A stretch of DNA of 63,297 nucleotides, from positions 1-63,297 of the forward strand of contig CAICTM010000493.1 in NCBI GenBank assembly GCA_903772945.1, in the 5' to 3' direction. A model generated the notes under the pieces. It was given only the letters and a program-made list of their open reading frames with translations, had not been told where the DNA came from and ran no database searches. This document shows positions 43,829 through 55,433 of the stretch, in pieces. How positions within the stretch are numbered: the stretch's first letter is position 1; each line of letters begins with the position of its first letter. Both the position numbers and the translations under genes were made by a program. Origin of the DNA: Seminavis robusta. Its lineage: Eukaryota; Bacillariophyta; Bacillariophyceae; Naviculales; Naviculaceae.

Positions 43829-44539
43829 TACTGCAAGTACGGTACCAATGACACAAGAGCACCACTAGCAAGTCGATAATGTAACTTTTTTGTGGAACTG
43901 ATGGGGCTCTCTCAATCTGGAAGCACAGCAGAGTCAGTCGATCCAGACCTCTGTATGTATGGCACTGTGGTTGGTGTTGCTGTGCTGTTGGTTGGTTGGT
44001 TGGTTGGTTGATTGAGTGAGTGAGAGTGGAGGAGGAGGTTGGTGGAGGTGTGGTTTGAAAATGAGGTTTTGAATTTGGGAGGGGCTCACTTTTTGGTTTC
44101 TTCATCGATTGAACATTCGGGTGAGTCCTCAACCATCGAATCGATCCGAATAGACTAGGTCGATTTTCAACGGTCATTCTTGTCAACAGAAGCCATTTTG
44201 GTTCTAAGTACTTCTACAGACATGACTGGAGTTCTTCTCCAGTGAACTCTTCTTTATGTCATTTTTCATTGTCTGATACCCCCCACTTCCCCACAACATG
44301 TGCACACCGCGTCCAGTCCCGAATCCAGGTCCATTATTCTCCAAATTCCACTCGAAAACCACCTCCTCCCAAGCGACAGCTGATTGGGCATACTACCGGA
44401 ACCGTCAGCCTCCAAAAGCAAGGCAAAATGGGAAGTGACAACCAGCGGAAGAGTTGCTGTAGAAGTATGATACCATAGACGAAGACGACTCGTAACAGCA
44501 GCAGCAAAAGAGACTTGTCAAATTTTAAAAATAATAAGC
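43829..44539. other. Divergent promoter region
   Basis: A 711-bp gap between two outward-facing genes (glycosyltransferase on minus, glutaredoxin-DUF547 on plus), so it must hold both promoters. It contains a GGTT repeat (43992-44010) and no clear ORF. Confidence 0.5.
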
Positions 44540-47500
44540 ATGGGCCAAATAACCATCTTTACCAAGGAAGATGATCCTCACTGTGTGGCGGTTCGATTGG
44601 ATTTGAAGGAATGTCACTTGCCCTTTCAAGAGATTGTGTTGGATCCCTCCGAACGACAAACGGTTCCCGAAATTTTCTTTGACAACCATCCCGTTCCCGG
44701 TGGCATCAATGAGTTGCTGACCATTCTGCAAAAGTGGGAAGTAGTTGAAGGGCCCGACGGAATTCCCCAACTGCAGCCGATACGGTCGTCGTTTCGACAC
44801 CATGACCCTCGGAACCGATACTACGACAATCATCCTCCACAACAACAGCCATACCCCCACCAACAACACGATCATCATGACCACAATGATAACCAAGACT
44901 TCCCGCGTCACACGGATCCGTACCGTCAACCCAATCACAACAGTTATGATCCGCCACCGCCACAATCCCACAGCAGTCATCATGATGCTCCAAGGAGTTC
45001 TCGTAGTAGTCGTCGACAAGAAGAACAAGAACCCAACGAGGATGAGTTTCATAAAAGACTGCATAGGAGGGACAACCGGAGGCAACCACAGCCATCCAGC
45101 AGTCATCATAGCAGCACTCATAATAAAAATGACAGAAGAGACGCCTTTCAGAAAAGAGATGTCTATCAACGCCATTCCTTTCATGGCAGAGAATTGAGAC
45201 GAGAAGTCGAACAAGAAATGATGTTTCATCCTCAGCAGCAACAGCCAGATGGTCATTATGACGGGAATCCGGACTACGACAACAACAGCAACAGAAACCA
45301 ACAATACCCACCAGAAGACGACGAAGAAGAAGACAATGGGGGGTATGGGTATCTTGGTGATGTTACTCGGGCCAACCGTCCCGACAATTTTCTCAGAGGC
45401 TCCGACACCAGCAATCACAGTACCGCAAGTAACATCAGTAATCACAGTACCGCAAACAATATCAGTAATCACGGCAGTGCCATGCTGCGAAACTCCAGAC
45501 GACGAGCCTTTCAACAAAAAACCTCCTATCAACGACACTCGTTCCATGGGAAGGAACTCTTACTTCGAGAGCAACAAAAACAACAAGATCGATATAAGGA
45601 TGACGATCAACCCTTTGTTCGACGAAACTCGGGAGGGAAACCACAACAGCAACAACTGCAGGCCAATGACAATCGCCGCGAGCAATTTCGCAGTCATAAT
45701 AAATATGAAAGACACTCGTTTCATGGGAGAGAATTGCAAAAGCAACACTATAATCAGCAGCAGGAACTCCCAATGCATTCCTTTCGAGACTCGACACATT
45801 CACAGGATGGGACTGCCAGTGTCCATAGCAAGCAGCAAGACTACGACGCCGATGGCGATCTGGATCCTACCTTTGCCGAAGACGAAGATGACATTTACAA
45901 TGAGCTGCACAATCATCATCATCATCAACAAGATTCCAACGCAGAATCTTTCCACGAGTCTACCAACAGCAAATTTCAAAATTCGCAAAAGTCAATGCTG
46001 TCCGCCAGAAGTTTGTCCAACAAGAGCTTACTGTTGGATCTAGAAGAGGAGGATGAGGATGAGAGCGAACGGACACCCATCATGGGAAGGGCACGACAAC
46101 ATCGATCCAAGCAGGACCTCAACGCGTCCAGCAGTATTCGGGACCTTAGCATGTCACGATCGAGTATCCGCGACCTCAACATTTCACGATCGAGTATCCG
46201 ATCCAGCATGCATGGAAGCAGTGCTGGAAATTTCAACAGTTCAAATGCGTCCATCTCGACCGAAGATTTGGCGTATCATGAAGAAGCATCGGAACATGGT
46301 GACGCAGCAACTGCAGGCGGTGCCGCCAAACCAAAACCCACCTCGGTGTTTTCTCTGGGTGCGAGTAGTCCTGCGTTGAATCGATCGTTTCGAAACTCAA
46401 GCAGCAAGAGCATCAACGCCCGAATGTACGGTCGCGCGACATCCATGCGCTATTTGGGGCCCAAATCTTCCTTTGACTCGACGGACAGCAGCAGCATTGC
46501 TCACGACACGCGTAGTCGATCGATGAATCTCTCCAACAGTAGTGCCAGTAGCCATCTCAGCAATCCACCCAGTACGGCGCCACGGCGCTCCGTTTCACCG
46601 GTTCCGACGGGGCGATCCAAGGCACGCACGCAGGCGTTGCAGCGAAAGTCAGCCCGTACCTTGTCCAATCGAAGTCTCATGAATATGATGAGCGCCAAAG
46701 GATGCGATGATAGTTCCAGTTCCATGTGGTCCAGCTCCACAGGACCGCCCATCAAGGACGACAAGAGAATGGTGGAGTTGCCCTTGGGTTGCCTCAAATC
46801 AGTTCTGGAAGCCACCCGGGAGCTGCAAAGAATTTTTCCACGAGATTCCTTAAAGTACAACCTAACAACCTACAGAGAGAGCTTTACCGGAAGCACAGCA
46901 GCAGCTACACTTCAGGAAGCATATGGGCTTTCCAAGGAAGAGGCTCGGATTCTGGGGAAATCGCTGCATCAGGCCAAGCTACTTCATCACGGTACGGGAA
47001 TTGTTTGTAACGGCAATCAGATACCAGCATACCACAGCTCTCCGCATTGCTAACATTCCTCTTCTGCTGCCATTCTCTGTTTTGCGGCCCCTTTAGTGTG
47101 TAACGACCATGGGTTCGATGACACCGCCAAACTTTTTTTTCGCTTGCAATGCCATCAAACACCAGAAATATTGAACTCTTTCTGCGTCTGGCGGGATGAA
47201 ACCACACTCACAAAACACGGAGAAGAAGTTATGCTGGCTGTCATGGCAAAATTGCTGCCTCTCCTGGCAGCCATCACTGATTCAGTGAAGGGAAGAGTCC
47301 ACTACTCGCGCGCGGCAAAGCACCATGAGTGCCTCGTTGCAGAGCTGGATTTTGCAATTTGTGAACTCCAGATGGTCAAGTTGGCACGATTGGACAAGAA
47401 GAGCCTTGTTGCATTTGGTTTGAATGTCTATCAGCTTTTCTTGCACTATGCATTCATCAAAGTTGGCATCCCAGGATCAAGCTCAGGGTTCACATCTTTT

Positions 47501-48142
47501 TGGACCAGTCTCAAATTCAATGTTGGTGGGAGTCTATACACCTTCTCTGATTGGTGGAATGGCATCTGCCGAGGCAATCGGAAAGGACCTTATGGACCCA
47601 AGCCCTTTCAAGGGAAGGACTCACGCATGTTTCTAAACCTAGCCGATCGAGTTGATCCGCGCATCCACTTTGCGGCCGGCATGACCCATTTCATGCGTCC
47701 GATGTTCGTTTATTCTGGCGCGCAAGTGGACTTGGAACTCGAGCACGTGGCACGCATCTATTGCAAGAATGTTGAGTTCGTCTGGATGGAGATATCGACA
47801 AATACGCTGACCGTGGCACCGTACTTTCAAACTTACATGTCAGACTTTGCATCAAGCAAGAACGGTTTGCCAAAAGCTTTAATGCCGTTCATGCCCGGGA
47901 AGGAGAAAGCTCATATCGATGAAATGTTGACAGTCGCTCGGAAGATCAAGGTTGAGTTTCACGACAAGGTGAAAAACGATGGCTGGAGCGAGTACGCCGG
48001 TGAGCACTTCGTGTACACATCCGCACCCAGAGCAGATAAGAAGGCTCTGGTGAAGAAGAAGTCGGATGCACCTCGGAGAGAAGTCAAGAGGTCAGGCAGC
48101 CTCAAGTCGCTCTTTCGACTTGAAGGAGCAGCCGCCTCATAA
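44540..48142 (+). CDS. Glutaredoxin-DEP-DUF547 protein
   Basis: Exons 44540-47006 and 47097-48142 (90-nt intron), 1170 residues. The N-terminal 80 residues have a glutaredoxin fold (ITIFTKEDDPHCVAV, VPEIFFDN), but the first active-site Cys is Asp/Pro, leaving one Cys. Residues 85-720 are low-complexity (Gln, His, Ser, Asn) with a repeated motif: YQRHSFHGREL, YQRHSFHGKEL and YERHSFHGREL at about 212, 331 and 390. A DEP domain follows (about 758-845, across the intron; ending DHGFDDTAKLFFRL), then DUF547 (about 870-1130; FGLNVYQLFLHYAFIKVG). The same three-domain order is known in other protists and plants; the function is unknown. A basic Ser tail ends the protein. Confidence 0.82.
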
Positions 48143-48977
48143 TGTAATGACTAACTTATCGTGGCCAACTGCTCGCCTGGACGCATGATTGAACTTTCTA
48201 GCTAGGCAGACCAAGCTACATCCTACAATTGAGCAGTATTGGGGCGTTGCTCTACACAATGTAGGTGTACAAGCTACGTCAGCCGTCGTAACAAGCACGG
48301 GACACAGATAGATGTGCGCTGTTCGAACTCTTTGAAGCCTCCTCCCTTGAACTTAACAGACAGCCTGTGCGAATTTCATGGTGCCAGCTTCCATCCCCAA
48401 GCCAAAATTCTTTTGTAACGCCTTGCCACTGTCAACACAAACAAAACTCAATACTCCTACTCCCAAATGACATTCTTCTTCCAGACCCAACTCTCAAATG
48501 CCCTTGTTAAAACAACTCACCGATGTCACCGGATCAAGAAAGCCAAGCCCTTTGGCCCCTTTCAGACCTCAATTTGTGCCCCTGATCCCACGGAACCTAG
48601 TGCCAAATTTCACCTCTTCGTTGCCAAAGCCTGGTGCCAGCTTCCATTGATAACTCCCTTACTCTCTAAAACCCTCCCTCACTTCAAAGACAGCCACTGC
48701 TGATGAACCATGAACCTCAGTTCGCGGACCCGTCAGTCACAGATTGAATGATTTGGCAGTGCATTCAGTCATTCCAGTCACAGATAGATGGTTCATTCGT
48801 TCGATTTATTCGATTGACACATCGAACATAAGCCTTAACCTAATAACTAATTAATCCATTAATTAAAATCTCCTTTGCAAGATCCTTCAACTCGCTCGGA
48901 TCGAGCTTTGAGAACGCCATTCCTTTGATCCTTTTGGCCTGGATCCTCCACATTGCCCGCCGTATGCACAAATAACC
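48143..48977. other. Intergenic
   Basis: No supported gene. TGGTGCCAGCTTCCAT occurs twice (about 48380 and 48630), which suggests a small duplication. Confidence 0.45.
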
Positions 48978-50792
48978 ATGATGTCGAATATATCTCGTCG
49001 CAGGCTATCTCAAGCAGCAATCTACTTTCTCCCATTCTCGTCAAGGTCAAGGACAGCGTATGCTGCTTCCAACTATCCCAAGAATTCCCTTTTGTTTTCA
49101 CCTGCCAAACGACGGATTTTCCGAGGCGTACAATCCTTTTCGACAAAATCTACCAGCAACACCAACTCAGCTGCTGGCCCAGAGGTGTTATCGGCGTTGC
49201 AGAATTTGGCATTTCGACTAGAAGAATGGGAGCCCAATCTATCCGAGCGTGAGCCTTTGTCATCATCTGCTACCTCCCTAATTGCCAGCCCAGCATCGTC
49301 CGTATTACAAACTACCGATGACAACAGCACACCCGTGCGTTCCATAGAAGAATATGCAAGCCTCTTTTGCACTGGGTATGTTCAACTGCCTCCCCTCAAA
49401 CTGGGATGGAATGCAACGGCCTTGGCGTCTCCACAAGACGACATTCCGACTTGGGAGTGTCCGCGCAGCGCCGCACTCCTGTTTCTGGCTCAAGACTGCG
49501 GGCCCCCCAGCAGCACAGCTTCCATTTCGACTGTTGTGGAACAGTTGCAAAATCGTCATAATCAACAAGACGACAACAACTCTACTACTACTGCTGCTCT
49601 ACTGCTGCAACAACTAAAGCTACTCTGGACTCCCAAATTTGAAGAAATCTTCCAAATTCTAATAGAGAATAATTCACAAGAGACACTCGCCATGCTGGTG
49701 GCGCTACGAGGGGATTTATTGCAACTCTTGTCGGTGTTACCAAAACAACAAAGTCAACAATCACTCAAACAGTCTCTGATGCAACTGGAGAATCATTTGA
49801 GAAGACTCTTGTCCGCTTGGTTTAGTCCAGGAATGCTACAGGTTCGTCGCTTCACCTATGAGACAACCTCGGCAGGCCTCATTGAAAAGATTGCCATCAA
49901 GGAAAAGGTTCATCCCATGAAATCCTTGGACGATTTACGGCGTCGATTGGGACCAAGACGACGGGTCTTTGGTCTCTTTCATCCACTCCTTCCAAATGAA
50001 CCTCTCGTCATTTTGCATGTGCATTTGGAAACCAAGCAGAACGATGATGCAAAAAGTCATATTCCCTCTACCATGCAACATGTGTTGCAAGAAGATGACG
50101 ACAGGACGGAATTGGACTCACAACCAACAGTCGCTACGTTTTACTCCATATCCAATACACAACAGGGCCTGACCAGGGGTCTAGGCCTCGGGGAGTTCCT
50201 TATCAAACAAGCGGTGCAACAACTGAAACAAGAGTTTCATTCGGGAAGCATAGGGACATTCGTCACCCTCTCGCCCATGCCAGGGTTTCGGAAATGGGTG
50301 GAGGATTTGGTGGCATCATCAGTATTGGAGACAAACGAAGACGACCAGCAAATGTCCAAGCGACTATCGGATCATTGGGATCTTCCTAGCACTACTGTGG
50401 AAGATATAATATCCAAGCGTCCATTATTGGAGCAGCTCTTGATGGATACCAAAAGTGGTGGCAGTGGTGCGGAATCAATCCAAGAGCAGCTAGAATCGCT
50501 GCAACCTACACTGATGCACCTGGCGGCTCACTACTTGGTAGTGGCCAAAAATGTGCGTTCGGGCAAACCGTTGGATCCAGTCACTGGCTTTCATGTTCAC
50601 AATGGTGCAGAGGTTTTCCGCATCAACTATGCAGCCGATATTTCGTCCAAGGGCCTCTTACGAAGCTTTGGCGTCATGGTGAATTACCGCTACCAGTTGG
50701 ACAAGATAGAATCCAACAAGGCTGCCTTTGAATCGTCCCACTTTCAAGACGTGCCCATGACGAGCATGGTTCAAGACCTGCTACTACTCTAG
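48978..50792 (+). CDS. MLYCD: Malonyl-CoA decarboxylase
   Basis: Decarboxylates malonyl-CoA to acetyl-CoA, lowering the malonyl-CoA that feeds fatty-acid synthesis and blocks acyl import to mitochondria. 604 residues, single exon. An Arg/Ser-rich N-terminus of about 60 residues looks like an organelle presequence. The helical N-terminal domain (about 70-290) contains a Gln-rich insert; the acyltransferase-like catalytic domain (about 300-604) has RRVFGLFHPLLPNEPLV, FYSISNTQQGLTRGLGLGEFL, TLSPMPGFRKW and the conserved DPVTGFHVHNGAEVFRINY with its catalytic His, then the end motif NYRYQLDKIESN. There is no C-terminal SKL, so peroxisomal import by PTS1 is unlikely. Length is somewhat above the human enzyme's ~490. 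Confidence 0.92.
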   Translation: MMSNISRRRLSQAAIYFLPFSSRSRTAYAASNYPKNSLLFSPAKRRIFRGVQSFSTKSTSNTNSAAGPEVLSALQNLAFRLEEWEPNLSEREPLSSSATSLIASPASSVLQTTDDNSTPVRSIEEYASLFCTGYVQLPPLKLGWNATALASPQDDIPTWECPRSAALLFLAQDCGPPSSTASISTVVEQLQNRHNQQDDNNSTTTAALLLQQLKLLWTPKFEEIFQILIENNSQETLAMLVALRGDLLQLLSVLPKQQSQQSLKQSLMQLENHLRRLLSAWFSPGMLQVRRFTYETTSAGLIEKIAIKEKVHPMKSLDDLRRRLGPRRRVFGLFHPLLPNEPLVILHVHLETKQNDDAKSHIPSTMQHVLQEDDDRTELDSQPTVATFYSISNTQQGLTRGLGLGEFLIKQAVQQLKQEFHSGSIGTFVTLSPMPGFRKWVEDLVASSVLETNEDDQQMSKRLSDHWDLPSTTVEDIISKRPLLEQLLMDTKSGGSGAESIQEQLESLQPTLMHLAAHYLVVAKNVRSGKPLDPVTGFHVHNGAEVFRINYAADISSKGLLRSFGVMVNYRYQLDKIESNKAAFESSHFQDVPMTSMVQDLLLL

Positions 50793-51636
50793 AGGCGCCA
50801 AAGACGGATGAAGCAACCTGCACAAATGAGAATTGATGCCCGATAGACAACACATCCATCCATATTGGAATTCGCAGCACATTTTTGACAAAGACAGTGT
50901 CAAGACTCTGGTAGGATGGTACATGTAGGATGGTGCATGCTCCAGCTGAATGGAATGGAATCCAAAACCAATACTCAAGGTACAAATACTTTAGAACACT
51001 CTTTGCAACTCCGACCGTGTTGACCCCAATGATTTCACGGGGGGGGGATTATCTACGGAAGCCAGCGAGAGCCAGACCCCAATGATTTCTCGTTCTCGCG
51101 TTCACCCATGCGATAGCTAAATCGGCAATTTTTGTGTAGCACGTGGTCTAACGGTCTTCAATTTTTGAGCGTTGGCTTTTTTGCCGTTGTTGCTCACATG
51201 ATTTGTCGTGCGACGAATAATTTGACCAAGAAAGTGGGCTGTTGCCGTCTGGTTCTTGGCGGGATCCATTCAGCCCTTTCCCCACTATCGTCCAAAGAGG
51301 TGCCTTCCGCAAGCCGAAAAGGTACACAAGACAAAACATCAGCAGGAGCGAAAGGCCATTGGGAGGGAACAATATTGAGCGCAACCCACCCTTTCACATC
51401 TCATAACAAAGCAAGAAGAAGTTTGATCCACTACGGTCGGCTATTTGCCTATCTAGCCAGCTAGCCGAGACAATAGTCTACTTGGGCGTCTCTTGTCAGG
51501 CTTTGACTGAGGCAGATTTGTGAGGTTTTCTTTCCGCGGAACATCCTGCCACTTGGGGGTATCCGAGAGACTGCGATACAAGTACGACCCGATACCACAC
51601 ATTTTTGCAACATCGCATACCACTTTATCAAACAAC
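50793..51636. other. Intergenic
   Basis: No gene supported. A GGGGGGG run at 51039-51046 lies between two copies of CCCCAATGATTTC (51023 and 51077). Confidence 0.45.
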
Positions 51637-52507
51637 ATGTTCTGGGAGTTTGGTTCATCCCAGGTGGCTCCAACCGAAGGGGCGGCCGAGCCTCTGCGAG
51701 ATGACGTTGGGGATCATTCCCGTGATCAAGAAGGAGATTCGCGAGATGAAGAAAAGTTCGACAACCACCACAACAAGCAACAGAATGAGCATGTTAGTGA
51801 TGTGTCAATGTTTTCTGCGCTGACAGAACTTCTCCTGAACCCGTTCCTCGATGGGTACTGCCAGGTTTGTGGCTGCAGTTTGGGTTGCAGTTTTCCTGTA
51901 TTCTTGGGTTGGAAACCTGACTCTTACCTTCATTTCTTTTTTCTAGACCCCGTTTTGTTCGGATGGGGATTATCTGCCTCCTAGTTGCCCCGCAGGACGG
52001 CACTACTATACGACTCCAGAATATAGCAAGCCTCATCCGGATGTACCGGTACCGGTAGTGGAGACTCATGGGAGCGAGGAGTATGGTGATATCTGCAGGA
52101 GCCCTTCCGGGGCTTCTTCTGGGGCGGGCAGCCACGGCAAGAAGCGACGACAGAGGCCCTTGGCTCTTGCCGTGGGATATGGCCATGACTGGAAAGACAT
52201 GGATGGTCGACGAGTTGTGATTACGCCCAGTGCTTCCAGGCTATCACAATATCATCATCAACAGCAGCATCAATCGTCCCCGTCCTACAGGCCACTGACT
52301 TGCACGTGCACTTCTCCAAAATCCAACAACTCCCTAGTGCTACCGGAAAGCAGCAACCAAAACGACAGTCCGCATCGGACCAAACCCGTCATGTGCAAGT
52401 TTTGTGCAAACAACAACAGAATCCGAGACTTGGAAGTTCCTCCTAGTCACAGCTCCGGAACAATCAGTTCACAATCTCAGAAGCGCACCTTTGGTGCATA
52501 CTTATAG
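51637..52507 (+). CDS. Hypothetical protein, Ser/His-rich, with a half zinc finger
   Basis: Exons 51637-51864 and 51947-52507 with an 82-nt GT-AG intron in phase 0; 262 residues. Start ATG 51637 (MFWEFGSSQ). Exon 1 is acidic and ends in a short hydrophobic-aromatic stretch (ALTELLLNPFLDGYCQ); exon 2 starts TPFCSDGDYLPPSCPAG. Near the C-terminus MCKFCANNNR resembles the first half of a Nanos-type CCHC finger (CxFCxNN), but no second half follows before the stop. I do not recognise a family. The clean splice and preserved frame support a real gene. Confidence 0.55.
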
Positions 52508-52857
52508 ACCGGCGTGGTCTTCGGGATCAAAGACCGCCAAAGCGTCCCCTCTGTACGTTACAAAAACTTTCAACCATTCTCGCCTTCCACTTCCTGCACT
52601 CTTTGGCCAGCAAGCAACCGTGCTCTTGTTGTAGTAACTGAACTAGATACTTGTTAATATTAACTACCTTTTGTTGGAGAATCCTTTGTCCTCAAGAGGC
52701 TCAGCAATAGTCGGGTCAGTAGAAACTTCCATCCTCCACAGCTGCGTTCACTTCGTCTGTATGAGTTGGGACAATACTATACGGAAGTGCCTGCGGTGAA
52801 GTTGGATAGTTTGGGAAACGGCCTTCATGTAGTTGTGAGCGCCTTGCGGAGCACTAG

Positions 52858-53163
52858 CTAGAATGCATGTTCAGTTATCTTTTCGGCAGGATAATCAGAA
52901 ATCCAGCCGGGAAACAGGGACCATCCAGCGGAGGTGATGGGCCCGAACAATTGCCAGGCTGAGCCGGGTACTGACTTAGCCATGCACACAGAGTAGGGGC
53001 GGGACCACTTGGTGGCCAGAACAGAGGAGAGACGTTTGGCTAGTGCTTGAGCTTCAGAGCCAAGGAGGCCTTCGGCAGAGACAACATACATACTAAAGTG
53101 GCAGCACTCATAGATAGAGACTTGCATTGGTGGCTGCAGAAACACTGGAATGGATACCGGCAC
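52858..53163 (-). pseudogene. Possible remnant of a retroelement protein C-terminus
   Basis: An open frame of 101 residues contains ALAKRLSSVLATKWSRPYS, a phrase I associate with C-terminal regions of diatom retroelement proteins. No RT, stop or border is visible around it. Treat as tentative. Confidence 0.25.
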
Positions 53164-53525
53164 CGGTACCGGTACAGGCCAGTGGTTCGAAAAGTGCGCT
53201 TGTACGGTAGACCTATCCTTGATTTGAGGAACCGACTCAATGATAGGGTTTGAGCTCTATAAGATTTAGGTGCAATAAATCGCTTAGTCTTGAAGAACTC
53301 AGTCATTGTGTCTTCATAAATCTTTGATCGGAATCCTTTTTCAACTTCGTTCCGCTGCAGCTGCTGCCGAACACACGGCACCGGGCAGCTGCCAAAGACA
53401 CAAAGACACCCCAGGAAGCACCCAACGACAGTCATCCCATTGTTTTTGCCGGCCCTCAATCAGCCATCACAAACAAGGAAGAAGAACATTTCATTGGAAC
53501 CATCGACTGGAGTACGAGAGAAACA

Positions 53526-54528
53526 ATGACATCTCTGTTCAAGATTGCCGCAAGTGGAGCTGTCTTTCTCCTGTTGTCCTTGGCGAATCTTGTGGTGCTC
53601 TACTACTTGGTGTCCTATCCTCCGATCCAGTTCTTTTATGATGCGGTTCCGCCTGCTGGGCCTTCCAGCGTGTATGTTCCAGGTGCGTGAGGAATGATGG
53701 AAGAGAAGCCGGTGCATACGGAAGAGCCGAAACAACCCTAACCTTTCTTTTTCCTTGTCTCTTTGGTGGCCCAGGCAGTGGATTCAGTGGGTTTTGGTTT
53801 CATCTTGGAGCACTCAGCTCTATCCAGGATCTTCACAAGTTCGACTATTATTGCTACTCATCCGGTTGTCTGAGTGAGTTCTCGTCTTGGCTGTTGGCGT
53901 CGTTCGGCAGAGGATTGGACCATCGTATACGGCAGGCGTACATTGAAGCTCTGTACTCATATAGTCTCTTTTTCTTCTTTGCGTCCTTTTAGGTGTTGTG
54001 ATGGCGGCCATGAATATATCAGTGGGGGAGGCCACAACCATGGCGACTGACGTTCAACAGTTGTGGATGGTTGGAAACATTACTCGTTTTGATATTATTG
54101 ATCAGTTTTTGCTGGACGTGCTGGGGGAAGACAGCGATGAAGGAAACCAAATAATAGAGAGCTTCCTGCCCAACCTCAAGATTCTTGTCACATCCAGAGG
54201 AAACGGAGTCGAAATTGTGCAACCAACGAGCCGTGACGAGCTCATCAGTGCTCTCAAGCAGACTACCTGGATTCCCTTTATCACTGGACAAGGAGTATTC
54301 CGGGCAAGCACAAACGACACCTGCAGCAACGCGGAGGAGAATGAGTTTTATCTGGATGGGGCTTTTTCACGTGTGCTCCATCCAACTTGTGAATATGATT
54401 TGTTGGTGCCCGGTACCTTCCGCACTTTGATGCTCACCTTGCATCCCGGATTGTCGCGGGAAGATGTGGATCAACTATGGGAAGCAGGAAGGAATTTTGA
54501 ACATCCCCTTCTACTGGCATCTCAGTAG
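53526..54528 (+). CDS. Patatin-like phospholipase family protein with membrane anchor
   Basis: Exons 53526-53682, 53775-53873 and 53993-54528; all phases close, 263 residues. An N-terminal signal anchor (GAVFLLLSLANLVVLYYLV) precedes a patatin domain: glycine-rich oxyanion loop GGSGFSGFWFHLGAL, a nucleophile elbow CYSSGCLSVV where patatins have GxSxG (the first Gly is Cys here), and a DGA motif (YLDGAF) for the catalytic Asp. Patatins normally hydrolyse acyl esters of phospho- or galactolipids; the altered elbow may weaken or change activity. The frame is also open upstream to about 53328 but has no other Met. Confidence 0.75.
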
Positions 54529-54672
54529 CAGCGAGGATTACAGGCCCAATTTTTGCCATTATAGCGGTTGCATGGATAGATTAATAAGTAAGAAGCAAAG
54601 TAGAATTATTTTGATGAAAGGTACGCATTGATTTGAGCCACGCCACTGCAGAGCCACCCTGGTAGCGATTGC

Positions 54673-55164
54673 CTACTGTTCGCTTGTCTTATTATAGTCC
54701 GGTAGGAACGAAGCGGCCCCAACAGGACAACCCACCGAACAATCTTGTACCGTACCGGTACCTGGTAGCCATAATGATAAAAAGACAACCTTTGGCAAGA
54801 GTCTGACAATCCAGCCAATGGCCCAAGCAAGCAAGTACGGTAGCCATGCCCAAGTACAAAAAAATAGACAGCAAGGAGCCACAAGTGGTAGAAGCAGCCA
54901 CCCACCAGCTACGCTTTTGGCCATGAGTGGCAGTGAGCCTGAACACAACCAATAAGCCTTCGGCAGCCCTACTCCTGGCAAAAAGACAAAGACAAGGAGC
55001 CACAAGGTATCAAAAACAGCCCACCAAGCGATGCTGTACCATACCGTAGGCATGAGATGCCCAAGAAAGTGATCCGATACTAGTACTTTCCAGAGCACTA
55101 GTACATGTAGCAGAGGACGCTGCGAGGATAAGCGCTTCGGTGGTGTAGCCATTGCTTCGCTCAA
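54673..55164 (-). CDS. Very hydrophobic hypothetical ORF
   Basis: 163 residues, about half Leu/Val/Trp/Phe/Ala, with four or five potential membrane helices. Similar phrases repeat inside it (two related hydrophobic units about 55 residues apart, matching a DNA repeat of AAGGAGCCACAAG at 54873 and 54996). It could be a small membrane protein, but equally a chance reading of a repeat; there is no family match. Confidence 0.22.
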   Translation of the reverse strand: MSEAMATPPKRLSSQRPLLHVLVLWKVLVSDHFLGHLMPTVWYSIAWWAVFDTLWLLVFVFLPGVGLPKAYWLCSGSLPLMAKSVAGGWLLLPLVAPCCLFFCTWAWLPYLLAWAIGWIVRLLPKVVFLSLWLPGTGTVQDCSVGCPVGAASFLPDYNKTSEQ

Positions 55165-55433
55165 GAGCCTGCGACGCTATCCGCCGACCTGCATTTTACT
55201 GGGACCATCCCCAAGCTAAATAATGACCAAGAAGACGCTGTACAAGGAGATAGAATTTGCTATGATTTCAGAAATTTACGGTGAACAGGAACAGGAGGAT
55301 CCCTCATGGCGGCTGTATTTAATCTTCGCCCGATGCGTGAAGAAGAAGAAATCGCAAAGAAGCGAGTGTCGTCGTCGTCTTTCCAGTCCACATGGCCACC
55401 TTCTACATTAGAACTGTCAAACGGTCGCGTTCT

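Noticed and set aside
44525..45547. Minus-strand 340-residue Val/Ile-rich ORF
   Set aside because: Antisense of the low-complexity part of the glutaredoxin-DUF547 gene.
53040..53459. Minus-strand 139-residue Cys-rich ORF
   Set aside because: Overlaps the upstream region of the patatin gene, has no domain and contains ACCGGT-repeat codons.
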